Origin: Betaproteobacteria bacterium
GTDB taxonomy: Bacteria; Pseudomonadota; Gammaproteobacteria; Burkholderiales; Rhodocyclaceae
Direction of reading: 5' to 3'
NCBI GenBank assembly: GCA_020621405.1
Contig: JAHRYN010000001.1
Span: 635,883-699,882 of the forward strand
DNA: 64,000 bases
Positions 49,726 to 58,290 of this stretch are shown piece after piece; the first letter of the stretch is position 1; every line of letters begins with the position of its first letter. A program made the position numbers and the translations under genes. The notes below the pieces were generated by a model. It was not told where the DNA came from, did no database searches, and saw only the letters and a list, made by a program, of their open reading frames with translations.

Positions 49726-49873
49726 CTCACACCAAACAGCCTCCACGATTCCCGGGGCGATTCAGAGAGACCGGAAAGCCGCAATTGTGATGTCCAACGT
49801 AGAAGTGAGTGGCCTGCGTGGCTTTTTGCGCAGGTCCGGTTGAACACCGGGTTAGCGGATTTGTGACCACACC

Positions 49874-50317
49874 TTATGCGCGTGTATCAACGCCAAACGC
49901 TTGTCCTTGCTGCTTGCTCATGATTTCTATCGCAGCCTGTAACCGCTTGGCTAAATCTGGATCATTGTTTGAGCGGGCACCTTCAATACCCAGGCGAGCC
50001 TTCTCAACGAAATTAATGCGTGTAGTGTCTGTAGCCATATCGACTGGTTGACCGGTCGCCACCGAGATTTTCATGGTCATCCCTAGGAAAGGTGAGCTTT
50101 CATCAAGCGACATTTTTCCCTCGCGGATTTGGTCATTCATCCAATCGAACATTTCCTTGCGCGTCATGCTGCTGAAATCTGCTTGCTTGACGGTAGATGT
50201 TTCGGCGGTGGCTGCTGCTAGCACTGACGAAAACGATGCGGGGTTGGTGCTTGTCGCAGTGGAGGTCTGTGCACGCTGCGTGGTGTAAAAGTGATTTGAT
50301 TCAGTGTTGACTTTCAT
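49874..50317 (-). CDS. Unknown protein on the acquired island
   Basis: The 147-residue protein has a Thr/Ser/Ala-rich N-terminal half and a C-terminal half with SMTRKEMFDWMNDQIREGKM and SSPFLGMTMKISVATGQPVD, ending in a Gln-rich helix. It has no membrane segment or Cys. I do not recognise the family. It is lower in GC than its surroundings and lies in the same orientation as the other island gene, across the IS; the two may once have been adjacent. The start MKVNTES was chosen because GAGG precedes it by about ten bases. Confidence 0.65.
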   Translation of the reverse strand: MKVNTESNHFYTTQRAQTSTATSTNPASFSSVLAAATAETSTVKQADFSSMTRKEMFDWMNDQIREGKMSLDESSPFLGMTMKISVATGQPVDMATDTTRINFVEKARLGIEGARSNNDPDLAKRLQAAIEIMSKQQGQAFGVDTRA

Positions 50318-50734
50318 AAAACCTCCTCTTGTTGACGATGGATTAATGGGCATAACGAATAGCGGTTATCCGCCGCAGCGGAAGAGTTGCAGGAAGGCAA
50401 GGCAGCATAGCGGCGGATAAACCTCGTTGGACTGAACCGCCGCGACAGCGGATGCCAAGCAGGTATCCTGCCAGGTCCATTCTTTGGCATGAGACGGGCG
50501 CTCATTCGGGTATGCGAAGCGGGCAATCCGGAGCTCGGGAGCCGCACGCTTGGATCAGTTGTCGTGACGCACAGACTGGATGAGCGTGCTGCGCCTGAAT
50601 CGGGTCGAGTGCGGCCGACAGCACCCGCCCGCGCGCCCGCGAATCGAACCGTTGGAGCGTGCAGGCGCCGTCCTCATGGCGGTCCTCTCAGGTGGGGTGG
50701 CGCGGCGCGGACGGGAGGATGGCCGCCACTCGCA
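50318..50734. other. Right edge of the acquired island; no gene seen
   Basis: The 417 bases between the island gene and the HisA-like gene contain no credible coding frame. A perfect 11-base inverted repeat (TTATCCGCCGC at 50366-50376 and its complement at 50410-50420, 33-base loop) resembles another kind of intergenic palindromic repeat. Composition returns to high GC at about 50470, which probably marks the island boundary. Confidence 0.55.
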
Positions 50735-51445
50735 TCAGCCAGCGGTCGCAATCGGAGCAGCAGGACAGCTCGGCCCCAGCCGGCCGTCGTGCAGTGCGCT
50801 GGCCACGAGTACGGCCGGCACGCCGGCGGCGTCGAGTGCGGCGAGGTCAGCGGTGTCGCGCACGCCGCCGGCGGCGATGATGGCGACGTCGGGGCGCTGG
50901 GCGCGCAGGCGGGCGATCAGCGCCAGTTCCGGGCCGGCTTCGCTGCCGACACGGGCCAGTTCCATCGCGATCACGCGCGCCGGCCAGTGGGCGGGCTGAT
51001 AGGCCCAGCCGGGGCCGAGCGGTTCGCCGTGGCGGTAGTCGAGCGACAGCAGCGCGGCGATGCCGTCGTCGCGCAGTCGGGCAAGCGTGTCCGGCTGCTG
51101 CAGGCTTTCCGAGCCGAGTACCGGCGTGGCGCCCGTCGCGCGATGCAGTGACGCTGCGGCGGCCGCATCGGCAAAACCGCCATCGACCCACCATTCGACA
51201 CCGGGGTGGCGCGCGGCCAATTGGGCAATCAGCGCACGGTGGTCGCCGAGCCCGCGTATGGCGTCGAGATCGGCGATGTAGAAATGGCGTGCGCCAGTGG
51301 CGGCGAGCAGTGCGTCGGCCACCGCGAACGGCGCGCAGCCGTCGACCAATTGCGAGCGCAGCGGCTGGTAAGCTTGCCGGTCGCCACGCCGGGCATGCAC
51401 GACCTGACCTTGCATCAGGTCGATGACGGGAATGATTTCAGGCAC
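50735..51445 (-). CDS. HisA/HisF-related TIM-barrel protein of the cofactor cluster
   Basis: The 236-residue protein has the HisA fold signature: IIPVIDLMQGQVVHARRGDR at the N-terminus, phosphate-binding WVDGGFAD and IIAAGGVRDTADLAAL in the C-terminal half. It lacks the usual length and some loops of HisA. Similar HisA-like genes accompany H4MPT/methanofuran genes in methylotrophs and methanogens; a role in cofactor synthesis, not histidine synthesis, is inferred from its place beside mfn-like genes. The GTG start has AAGG seven bases upstream. Only 13 bases separate it from the divergent ATP-grasp gene. Confidence 0.8.
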   Translation of the reverse strand: MPEIIPVIDLMQGQVVHARRGDRQAYQPLRSQLVDGCAPFAVADALLAATGARHFYIADLDAIRGLGDHRALIAQLAARHPGVEWWVDGGFADAAAAASLHRATGATPVLGSESLQQPDTLARLRDDGIAALLSLDYRHGEPLGPGWAYQPAHWPARVIAMELARVGSEAGPELALIARLRAQRPDVAIIAAGGVRDTADLAALDAAGVPAVLVASALHDGRLGPSCPAAPIATAG

Positions 51446-51458
51446 CAGAAAACCTTAT

Positions 51459-52466
51459 ATGACGCATCGAATTTTCCTGTTCGAGTTTATCACCGGCGGC
51501 GGACTGGCCGGCCAGCCCCTGCCCGCCTCGCTGGCACGCGAGGGCGCGCTGATGCTCGATGCGCTGCTGCGCGACGCGCGCGAACTGGGCGGCATCGAGG
51601 TGCTGACGCTGCGCGACGCGCGTCTGCCGGCACTCGCGGGTGGTGTGGCAGAGGTGATCGCGGTCGACAGCGCCGATGAATTCGATCGCCGCTTCGATCA
51701 GGCACTGGCCGCGGCCGATGCGGTGCTGCTGGTCGCGCCGGAAACCGGCGGCGCGCTGGCTGCGCTGACGGCCCGGGTCGAGGCGGCCGGCAAGCTGCTG
51801 CTCGGCTGCGACGCGGCGAGCTGCGGCATCGCCACGTCCAAGTCCCAGACCGCGGCGCGGCTGTCGGCGGCCGGCATCGCGGTGCTGCCGCACTATGCCA
51901 ACGCGAGCCGTCTGCCGACAGTGCCCGGCCGCTGGGTGGTGAAGCCGGACGACGGCGCCGGCTGTGACGGCCTGCAGTTGTGTGTCGACCGCGATGCGGC
52001 CGCTCGTGCCTTGCGCGCGGCCGGCCCCGGCCATGTCGCCCAGCCCTGGATGGCCGGCGAGGCGCGCAGCATGAATCTGCTGTGCGCGCACGGCGACGCG
52101 CTGCTGCTGTCGGTCAACCGCCAGTATCTGAGCCACGATGGCAACCATGTGACGCTAGCCGCGCTCGGCGTCGGCGAAGTGCGTGACGACGCCGGCGAGT
52201 ACCGGAAGCTCGCGTCGCGCATCGCGGCCGCGCTGCCCGGTCTGCTCGGCCATGTCGGCGTCGATCTGCTGCACACCGACGACGGTCCGGTCGTGGTCGA
52301 GATCAACCCGCGGCTCAGCACCTCAGCCTGCGCGCTGCATGCGGCGTGCGGCTACAACCTGCTCGCCGCCACGCTGGCCGCCGCGCGCGGTGAAGCGCTG
52401 CGCCGGCCGCCGGCGGCGACAAGCCCGCAGCGCATCGAACTCGCGCCGCACGCGGAGGCCGCATGA
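51459..52466 (+). CDS. ATP-grasp protein, MfnD-like (tyramine/tyrosine-glutamate ligase type)
   Basis: The 335-residue protein has the ATP-grasp fold: RIFLFEFITGGGLAGQPLP at the N-terminus, WVVKPDDGAGCDGLQL (about residues 160-175), and metal-binding VDLLHTDDGPVVVEINPRLS (about 268-287). Methanogen MfnD links glutamate to tyramine during methanofuran synthesis; the methylotroph analogue probably uses tyrosine. The assignment to MfnD is by position next to mfnF- and mfnE-like genes. Start MTHRIFL; the frame is open twelve codons upstream, overlapping the divergent gene. Its stop overlaps the next start by four bases. Confidence 0.82.
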   Translation: MTHRIFLFEFITGGGLAGQPLPASLAREGALMLDALLRDARELGGIEVLTLRDARLPALAGGVAEVIAVDSADEFDRRFDQALAAADAVLLVAPETGGALAALTARVEAAGKLLLGCDAASCGIATSKSQTAARLSAAGIAVLPHYANASRLPTVPGRWVVKPDDGAGCDGLQLCVDRDAAARALRAAGPGHVAQPWMAGEARSMNLLCAHGDALLLSVNRQYLSHDGNHVTLAALGVGEVRDDAGEYRKLASRIAAALPGLLGHVGVDLLHTDDGPVVVEINPRLSTSACALHAACGYNLLAATLAAARGEALRRPPAATSPQRIELAPHAEAA

Positions 52467-53503
52467 CGAACCTCATCGGCTGGGACATCGGCGGCGCACA
52501 CGTGAAGGCGGCGCGCGTCGACGACGGACGCGTGACCGGCGTCGTGCAGATCGCCTGCCCGCTGTGGCAGGGCATGGACAAGCTCGACGCGGCGGTCGCG
52601 CAGGCGCTCGATGCGCTCGGCGCGACCGCCCCGGACCACCGGCACGCAGTGACGATGACCGGCGAAATGGTGGATCTGTTCGACTCGCGCGCCGCTGGCG
52701 TGACCGCCATCGCCGACCGGCTGGCGGCCCGCCTGCCCGGCACGATGACACTGTATGCCGGGCGTGCCGGCTGGGTGGCGCCGGCCGACGCGGCCGCGCA
52801 CGCCGACGACATCGCCTCGGCCAACTGGCTGGCCACCGCGGCCTGGATAGCCACCCTGTGCCCGCAGGCGCTGCTGGTCGATGTCGGCAGCACCACCAGC
52901 GACCTCATCGTGATCAACCGCGGCGTGGCGAGCACCAGCCGCAGCGACGCCGACCGGCTGATCAGCGGCGAGCTGGTCTATGCCGGCGTGGTGCGCACGC
53001 CGCTGATGGCGCTGGCGCCGGCCATCGAATTCCGCGGGCGGCGGCACCGGCTGATGGCCGAGCACTTCGCCACCACGGCCGACGTGTGGCGCCTGCTCGA
53101 CCTGCTGCCGGACGACGCCGACCGGTACCCGAGCGCGGACGGCGGTCCGAAGACACCTGAGGCGAGCGCGCGGCGCATCGCCCGCATGATCGGCCGCGAT
53201 CTGGACGAAGGCACGCTGGACGACTGGCGCGAACTGGCCGCCGCCTTCGCCGACGCGCAGATCGATGCATTGGTCGAGGCGACGAACGGCCTGCCCGGCC
53301 TCGCCGCGCTGCGGCCGGATGCACCGGTCATCTGCGCCGGCGCCGGTCTGTTCGTCGCCGATCACCTGGCGCAGGCGCTGGACCGTCCGTCCATCGAACT
53401 GCAGGAACTTCTGGCCGCGCGCGCCGACGGCTGCTCGCATGAAGCCGGCGTCTGTGCCCCGGCCGTGGCGGTGGCACTTCTTGCTGCGGAGCTCATGCAA
53501 TGA
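52463..53503 (+). CDS. H4MPT-linked C1-transfer pathway protein, MfnF-like
   Basis: The 346-residue protein has the hydantoinase/oxoprolinase (actin-like ATPase) fold: IGWDIGGAHVKAARV at the N-terminus, LLVDVGSTTSDLIVI (about residues 136-150) and CAGAGLFVADHLA near the C-terminus. This is the family of uncharacterised H4MPT-linked proteins that includes MfnF, which in methanogens joins the aminomethylfuran unit to tyramine-glutamate. It overlaps both neighbours by four bases (ATGA), so the three genes form one operon. Confidence 0.88.
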   Translation: MTNLIGWDIGGAHVKAARVDDGRVTGVVQIACPLWQGMDKLDAAVAQALDALGATAPDHRHAVTMTGEMVDLFDSRAAGVTAIADRLAARLPGTMTLYAGRAGWVAPADAAAHADDIASANWLATAAWIATLCPQALLVDVGSTTSDLIVINRGVASTSRSDADRLISGELVYAGVVRTPLMALAPAIEFRGRRHRLMAEHFATTADVWRLLDLLPDDADRYPSADGGPKTPEASARRIARMIGRDLDEGTLDDWRELAAAFADAQIDALVEATNGLPGLAALRPDAPVICAGAGLFVADHLAQALDRPSIELQELLAARADGCSHEAGVCAPAVAVALLAAELMQ

Positions 53504-54108
53504 CGGTTTTCACAACGCCGCCGGTGGTGGTCAAACTGGGCGGCAGCCTGCAGAGCAACCCGGCCGACGGCCGCCTGCGGGCCTGGTGCACCCTGCTGAC
53601 CGGGGAACTGGCCGGCCGCTGCGCGATCGTGCCAGGCGGCGGCGCACTGGCCGACGCAGTGCGCGACGCCCAGGCGGCATGGCCGTTCAGCGACCTCGCG
53701 GCCCACCGCATGGCGCTGCTGTCGCTGAACCAGTGCGGACTGATGCTGTGCGACCTGTTTCCGGCGCTGGTCGCCGCCGACAGCGAGGCGGCCGTGCTCG
53801 ATGCCAGCCGCCGTGGTGCCACGCCGGTCTGGCTGCCGTCGAAGCGGCTGGACACCAGCCAGGAAGTGCCGCGCAACTGGCAGACCACCTCCGACAGCCT
53901 CGCGGTCTGGCTGGGACAGCAGATCGGCAGCCCGACGGTCGTGCTGGTGAAGTCGTGCCCGGTGCCCGACGCCCCGCTGTCCGTGCTGGCCGAAGCCGGC
54001 ATCGTCGACCGCAACGTACCCCGGATCGCCGCCGATGCCGGCATCGATGTGCGCGTGGTCGAGGCCGACGCCTGGCGACAACCGTCATGGCTGCACCCGC
54101 GAAAGTAG
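53500..54108 (+). CDS. Amino-acid-kinase family protein, MfnE-like
   Basis: The 202-residue protein has the AAK fold signatures VVVKLGGSLQSNP (about residues 9-21), IVPGGGALADAVRDAQ (about 44-59) and VLVKSCPVPD. Methanogen MfnE phosphorylates aminomethylfuran phosphate to a diphosphate in methanofuran synthesis. It ends the operon, directly before a REP array. Confidence 0.87.
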   Translation: MTVFTTPPVVVKLGGSLQSNPADGRLRAWCTLLTGELAGRCAIVPGGGALADAVRDAQAAWPFSDLAAHRMALLSLNQCGLMLCDLFPALVAADSEAAVLDASRRGATPVWLPSKRLDTSQEVPRNWQTTSDSLAVWLGQQIGSPTVVLVKSCPVPDAPLSVLAEAGIVDRNVPRIAADAGIDVRVVEADAWRQPSWLHPRK

Positions 54109-54386
54109 GCGCGAGCCATGCTCGCGATCCCCCGCGTCAAACCCGCGCCTGCCGCTGATCAACGCCCGTATCGCGACCATGGGTCGCTCCTGCAAAAACC
54201 GCGCATCCGCCAAAATCCGCGACACACCCCCTGTAGGAGCGAGCCATGCTCGCGATTCCTCACGTCAAACCCGCGCCTATCGTCGATCAACGCCCGCATC
54301 GCGACCATGGGTCGCTCCTACTTAACCACCCCCGACATCCCGCGCAAACCGCAGCACCCCCTGCAGGAGCGAGCCACGCTCGCAAT
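54105..54386. repeat. REP array with 128-base tandem period
   Basis: Five copies of the REP unit alternate in orientation: 54105-54128, 54170-54194 (inverted), 54232-54256, 54298-54320 (inverted) and 54362-54386. The distance between like-oriented copies is about 128 bases, and the sequence between them is also repeated (for example ATCAACGCCCG), so the unit of duplication is a two-REP module. It fills the space between the convergent ends of the MfnE-like gene and pbpC. Confidence 0.9.
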
Positions 54387-54392
54387 AGGCTG

Positions 54393-56750
54393 CTAATTCA
54401 AGCCCTGCGGGCGATCGAGCGTGAAGGCGACGCTGTGGTGGCGGCCGCTTTCGTCAAAGGCGGTCAGGCGGTGCGTGCCGGGTTCCTGCAGCAGCAGCTG
54501 ACCGGCCGGTGAGGGCTGCACGCGGTTGCCGTCGAGCAGCCAGTACACATTGCCGGACGCGCCGCGCAACGCCAGTTGCAGCATCACGTGCGTCTGGTGC
54601 GGTGCCGGTTTCAGCCGGCTGCCATCGCTCAGGCCGACGATGCGCAAGGTGCCCGACGATGCGCCGACAGCGGGTGAACAGCCGGGCAGCCAGTCAGGCA
54701 GCTGCTGTGACGGCGGAACGAAGCTACCCAGCCAGGGCTGCAACATGACCGGCCAGCGGGCGTACTCACGCATTTCGGCGGCGCTGCAGCCCGGCACCGT
54801 GCGCCGGCCGCTGACCGGCTCGACCCACACGGTCTGGCGCAGGCTGCTGCCATCGATCCGGTCCGGCCGGGTCGGCGGCACGGCACCGGCCAGCGACCAG
54901 GCACTGCGACGGCGATGGCACAGCGGCGCCGGCGTGTCGTCAGCACGCATGCCCAGTGGCCAGCAGATGGCAACCGGCTGCACCGAGGCAGGTCGCTCGC
55001 GCGTCGGCGGCGCGTCCTGCGGCAACGCGGCGGCGATGTCCTTGAGCAGCGGAGCAGCCATGTTGGCCCCGAAAAACCCGGGGTTGGGCGTGCCGTCCGG
55101 CCGGCCGACCCACACACCCAGCGCGTAGCGCCCGGCGACACCGACCGCCCAGGCATCGCGGAAGCCGAAGCTGGTACCGGTCTTCCATGCCAGGCGCTGA
55201 CCGCCGCCGGTCTCGACGAACGGTCGATCCGGATGGCCGCCGCCTTCCAGGATGTCGCGCACGATCCATGCCGCGCCCTCGCTCATGACGCGCGATTCCT
55301 CGCGCGGCGCGTCCGGCGTCAGCCGCGGCCGCCCGGCCAGCCCGCCGGCCGCCAGCGCGCGATAGCCGCCGACCAGTTCTTCCAGCGTGACGCCGGCACC
55401 GCCGAGTATCAGGCTGAGGTTGGGCGGCTCGCCGGTGGCGATGCGCAGCCGGATGCCGCCAGATGCCAGCGCCTCGGCAAAGCGCGCCGGACCGACCTGA
55501 TCGAGCAGATCGACCGCCGGCACGTTGAGCGAGCGCTGCAGCGCCTCGGACACGCTGACCGGTCCGGAAAAATCCGCCTGGAAGTTGCCCGGCTGGTAGC
55601 CACCGAAGCTCTGCGGCGCGTCGATCAGCAGGCTCTCCGAATGGATCAGCCCCTGGTCGAGCGCCATCGCGTACAGGAAGGGCTTGAGCGCCGAACCGGG
55701 CGAGCGCACGCCGCGCACCATGTCGACATGGGCGCTGCGGCTGGCGTCGGCGAAGTCGGCCGAGCCGGCGTAGGCGCGCACCTCCAGCGTATCGACTTCG
55801 ATCAGCAGCGCGGCGATCGACACATGCGGCGGCAGGATGGACGCACGGTCGGCCAGCAGGCGCTCGACCGTGGCCTGCAACTCGCGGTCCAGCGTGCTGG
55901 CGACGCGGGTGAGCCCCGCGCGGTCGGATCGGCGTACCTGCCGGCGCAGGCGTTCGGCGGCCAGCGGCGCCAGCCAGGCCCCCTGCAGCCGCTGTGCGAT
56001 CACCGGCTCGATGCGCGCATCGGCGACGATGCCGGGCGCCCAGATGCCGAACTGGCCGAGGCGCTCGAGCACACGGTCGCGCGCTGCCCGCGCGGCGTCC
56101 GGCGCGCGGTCCGGTCGCAGCCGGCCAGGTGCGCGCGGCAGCGCCGCCAGCAGAGCCGCCTCGCCGTGGCTGAGCGCGCGCGACGGCTTGCCCAGATAGG
56201 CGCGACTGGCCATCTCGACGCCTTCGACGATGCCGCCCATCGGCGCGTGATTCAGGTACAGCGTCAGGATGTCGTCCTTGCCCAGCCGCCACTCCAGTTG
56301 CAGCGCACGCACGATCTGGCGCAGCTTGCCGCGGGGCGTGCGCGGCACCGGTTCGAGGATGCGCGCGACCTGCATGGTCAGCGTCGAGCCGCCGGACACG
56401 ATGCGCCCGTAGCGCGCCCACTGCCACGCGGCGCGCGCCAGCGACACCGGATTGACGCCGAGATGCCAGCGGAACCAGCGGTCCTCGTAGCCGAGCAGCG
56501 CCTCGATGTAGCGCGGCGATACCTCGCCAGCAGTGACCGGATAGCGCCAGGCGCCGTCGCGCCCCGGCCAGGCACGCAGCGGACTGCCGTCACGCGCCAG
56601 CACGATGAAGCCGTCGTCGCCGGTCGGCAGCGGCGGCGGGAACAACGCGTCGAGCAGCCACAGCGCCGCGAGTACTGCGGTGGCGGCAAGAATGAGTCGG
56701 CGCCGGCGGTGCAGCCAGGCGCGGCCGACAACACGAAGGGGGCCGGTCAT
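54393..56750 (-). CDS. pbpC: Penicillin-binding protein 1C
   Basis: The 785-residue protein has an N-terminal membrane anchor (about residues 18-37), a glycosyltransferase domain (YEDRWFRWHLGVNP, GGSTLTMQVAR), a transpeptidase domain with catalytic SALK (in SPGSALKPFLY), SLN and KTG (in AWKTGTSFG), and the C-terminal BiPBP_C domain. It polymerises and cross-links peptidoglycan, a non-essential class A PBP. The ATG at 56750 was chosen; an in-frame start nine codons upstream is possible. Its last codons run into the REP array. Confidence 0.95.
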   Translation of the reverse strand: MTGPLRVVGRAWLHRRRRLILAATAVLAALWLLDALFPPPLPTGDDGFIVLARDGSPLRAWPGRDGAWRYPVTAGEVSPRYIEALLGYEDRWFRWHLGVNPVSLARAAWQWARYGRIVSGGSTLTMQVARILEPVPRTPRGKLRQIVRALQLEWRLGKDDILTLYLNHAPMGGIVEGVEMASRAYLGKPSRALSHGEAALLAALPRAPGRLRPDRAPDAARAARDRVLERLGQFGIWAPGIVADARIEPVIAQRLQGAWLAPLAAERLRRQVRRSDRAGLTRVASTLDRELQATVERLLADRASILPPHVSIAALLIEVDTLEVRAYAGSADFADASRSAHVDMVRGVRSPGSALKPFLYAMALDQGLIHSESLLIDAPQSFGGYQPGNFQADFSGPVSVSEALQRSLNVPAVDLLDQVGPARFAEALASGGIRLRIATGEPPNLSLILGGAGVTLEELVGGYRALAAGGLAGRPRLTPDAPREESRVMSEGAAWIVRDILEGGGHPDRPFVETGGGQRLAWKTGTSFGFRDAWAVGVAGRYALGVWVGRPDGTPNPGFFGANMAAPLLKDIAAALPQDAPPTRERPASVQPVAICWPLGMRADDTPAPLCHRRRSAWSLAGAVPPTRPDRIDGSSLRQTVWVEPVSGRRTVPGCSAAEMREYARWPVMLQPWLGSFVPPSQQLPDWLPGCSPAVGASSGTLRIVGLSDGSRLKPAPHQTHVMLQLALRGASGNVYWLLDGNRVQPSPAGQLLLQEPGTHRLTAFDESGRHHSVAFTLDRPQGLN

Positions 56751-56837
56751 GCGCGCACCGCACCGGCCGACGCGCACTGCACTGAAACCCTGAAACGGTT
56801 CAGCATCAGGTTCGGCACACCGGCCGGAACCGGCGGC

Positions 56838-57182
56838 TCACGGCGCATTCCGCCGGCGTTTCGCCGGTTCCGGCTTTGGCCTGGGCATCGGCAGCGCGCG
56901 CGCCGTCACGGCCAGCAGGCGCTGCAGCAATTCCCGGTCATCGATGTCGTCGATCAGGAAATGCGGTTTGCCGCGCGGATAGGGCACCTGCTCGGTCACC
57001 GTGCGGAGCAGCGCCCGCCCCTCGGCCGTCGGCTTCACGAACAGGTGGTTGTCGCACACCAGGGCAACCACCTTGCCGTCGAGATAGAGCGCGTACTCAC
57101 CGAACATCTTCCGGTAAGCGATATCGACTGCCGGTGCGGCCTGGTCGCGGATGTAGTCCACATAGCCCTGATCGGATGCCAT
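56838..57182 (-). CDS. TfoX N-terminal domain protein
   Basis: The 114-residue protein matches the TfoX/Sxy N-terminal domain: YIRDQAAPAVDIAYRKMFGEYALYLDGKVVALVCDNHLFVKPT-like order, with FGEYALY (about residues 26-32) and PYPRGKPHFLIDD. Sxy regulates competence with CRP, but stand-alone N-domain proteins of this size have no established role. The C-terminus is Lys/Arg/Pro-rich. The start at MASDQGYVDYI was chosen over an upstream extension with no domain content. Confidence 0.87.
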   Translation of the reverse strand: MASDQGYVDYIRDQAAPAVDIAYRKMFGEYALYLDGKVVALVCDNHLFVKPTAEGRALLRTVTEQVPYPRGKPHFLIDDIDDRELLQRLLAVTARALPMPRPKPEPAKRRRNAP

Positions 57183-57425
57183 GAGTGCGTGCGGCCCGGG
57201 GCCGGCTGTCGTGAAATAGGAGTCGGAACGCCGCCGCGCGATACGGCTGCAGGACGCGGCCGAATGCTGCACCGGCGCCGGTCTGGTGGCATCCTACCGC
57301 GGCGCAGCCGCCACTTCACACGGCAGTCAGCCGACAACACATTTTCGGCTGACAGGTACTCAAGCCATGCCCGCTTGTGCCGTTATCGAGCGAAGGGCAG
57401 AACTGACCTGGACGGCAAAAAGAAA

Positions 57426-57833
57426 ATGAGTGAAAAAGCGACCGAGCATGATTACGTTTCCCTGCTGCGCGCCTGGCTTTCGAGCGTGCGCGGGAAATTC
57501 AAGCTGAACGAACAGTGGATCGCGGCGATCGACCAGCTGGACCGGCGACTGGCCGACCAACCGTCGATGGTCAACGCGCTGGATGTCGGGCGCATCTTCC
57601 AGCCGCTGGAAAAGAACCGCATGGTGACGCTGGCCACGCCGGGCGCCGACCGCGCATTGCATTTCCTGGTCGATGCCGGACGCGTCGGGCTGATGGATCG
57701 TGCGTCGGACGAGTTGCGCGACTGGTTCCGCAAGCACTACGTCTGGGCAACCGGCAGCATGGTGATGCAGGTCGATGAGCTGAACACCTACACCTCGGAC
57801 GAGGTGATCCGGAACTACTTCAACGCCGTATGA
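57426..57833 (+). CDS. Unknown conserved-looking protein
   Basis: The 135-residue protein is soluble and charged: LLRAWLSSVRGKFKLNEQWIAA near the N-terminus and HYVWATGSMVMQVDELNTYTSDEVI at the C-terminus. It has no recognisable motif. The start was placed at the ATG before SEKATEH; an open frame continues far upstream as an antisense of pbpC and is not credible. Coding is supported by the ordinary amino-acid balance after 57426. It lies 15 bases from the convergent gene below. Confidence 0.65.
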   Translation: MSEKATEHDYVSLLRAWLSSVRGKFKLNEQWIAAIDQLDRRLADQPSMVNALDVGRIFQPLEKNRMVTLATPGADRALHFLVDAGRVGLMDRASDELRDWFRKHYVWATGSMVMQVDELNTYTSDEVIRNYFNAV

Positions 57834-57848
57834 TGCCGCCGGCGTCCG

Positions 57849-58058
57849 TCAGTCGGTGCGCTTCACCCGCTGTCCGGGCACGGCCAGGTCGCTGAACATC
57901 TCGTCGAGGAGGCCTTCCATGTCGCCCTCCAGGACGCCGGATGCGAAAACGATGTCGTAATCACGATGCCGCATGCCGGGACCGAGGCGATAGGCCACCC
58001 AGCCGGCAGGCTCGGGCAGGACCTCGATTTCAAAGCGGCCATAAACATCAAACTTCAT
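57849..58058 (-). CDS. Small unknown protein
   Basis: The 69-residue protein begins MKFDVYGRFEIEVLPE and is a beta-rich acidic small domain with GPGMRHRDYDIVFASG. It has no known motif that I recognise. AAGG lies eight bases upstream of the ATG, which supports this start over an upstream one. Confidence 0.65.
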   Translation of the reverse strand: MKFDVYGRFEIEVLPEPAGWVAYRLGPGMRHRDYDIVFASGVLEGDMEGLLDEMFSDLAVPGQRVKRTD

Positions 58059-58290
58059 CGTGAATACCTTGCAGGGGATGGATTGAGACGTTCCGCTGCC
58101 GGTTCCGTTCCGGCTATCTGCATGCCGGCAACGACTGGCTGACTGGCGCCGGTCCGGCTCGCCGCAGACGGTACAAAAAATCCGCACGCCGAAGGGCCTG
58201 TCCGGTCGATTTCATTGCAATGGCGGCGACCCGCGTTGCGCCGACGCGACACCTGCTGCGAGCCGGCAGGACCTTGCCCCGTCCGGCGCA

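Larger units (their letters stand above)
48447..49765 (+). mobile_element. Intact IS3-family insertion sequence with target duplication
   Basis: The element is 1319 bases long with 13-base perfect terminal inverted repeats, TGAATCGCCCCGG at the left and its complement at the right. Both sides are flanked by the 3-base direct repeat GAG (48444-48446 and 49766-49768), the expected target duplication for IS3-family transposition. It carries orfA and orfB overlapping by four bases. Confidence 0.93.

Noticed and set aside
47568-49765. Composite transposon carrying the gene at 47745
   Set aside because: The left IS is only a 3' remnant that differs by about a fifth of its bases from the intact IS, and the GAG duplication flanks the intact IS alone.
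50735-51445. Histidine-biosynthesis HisA
   Set aside because: No other his genes are near, the protein is shorter than HisA, and the neighbours are cofactor genes.
54105-54386. Possible CRISPR array
   Set aside because: The spacing is regular, but the units alternate in orientation and the spacers are themselves repeated, which fits a REP array and not CRISPR.
54915-57833. A 972-codon plus-strand frame across the pbpC region
   Set aside because: It is antisense to pbpC, which has all PBP motifs, and is rich in Arg/Gln/Ala with no domain. Only the last 135 codons were kept as a gene.
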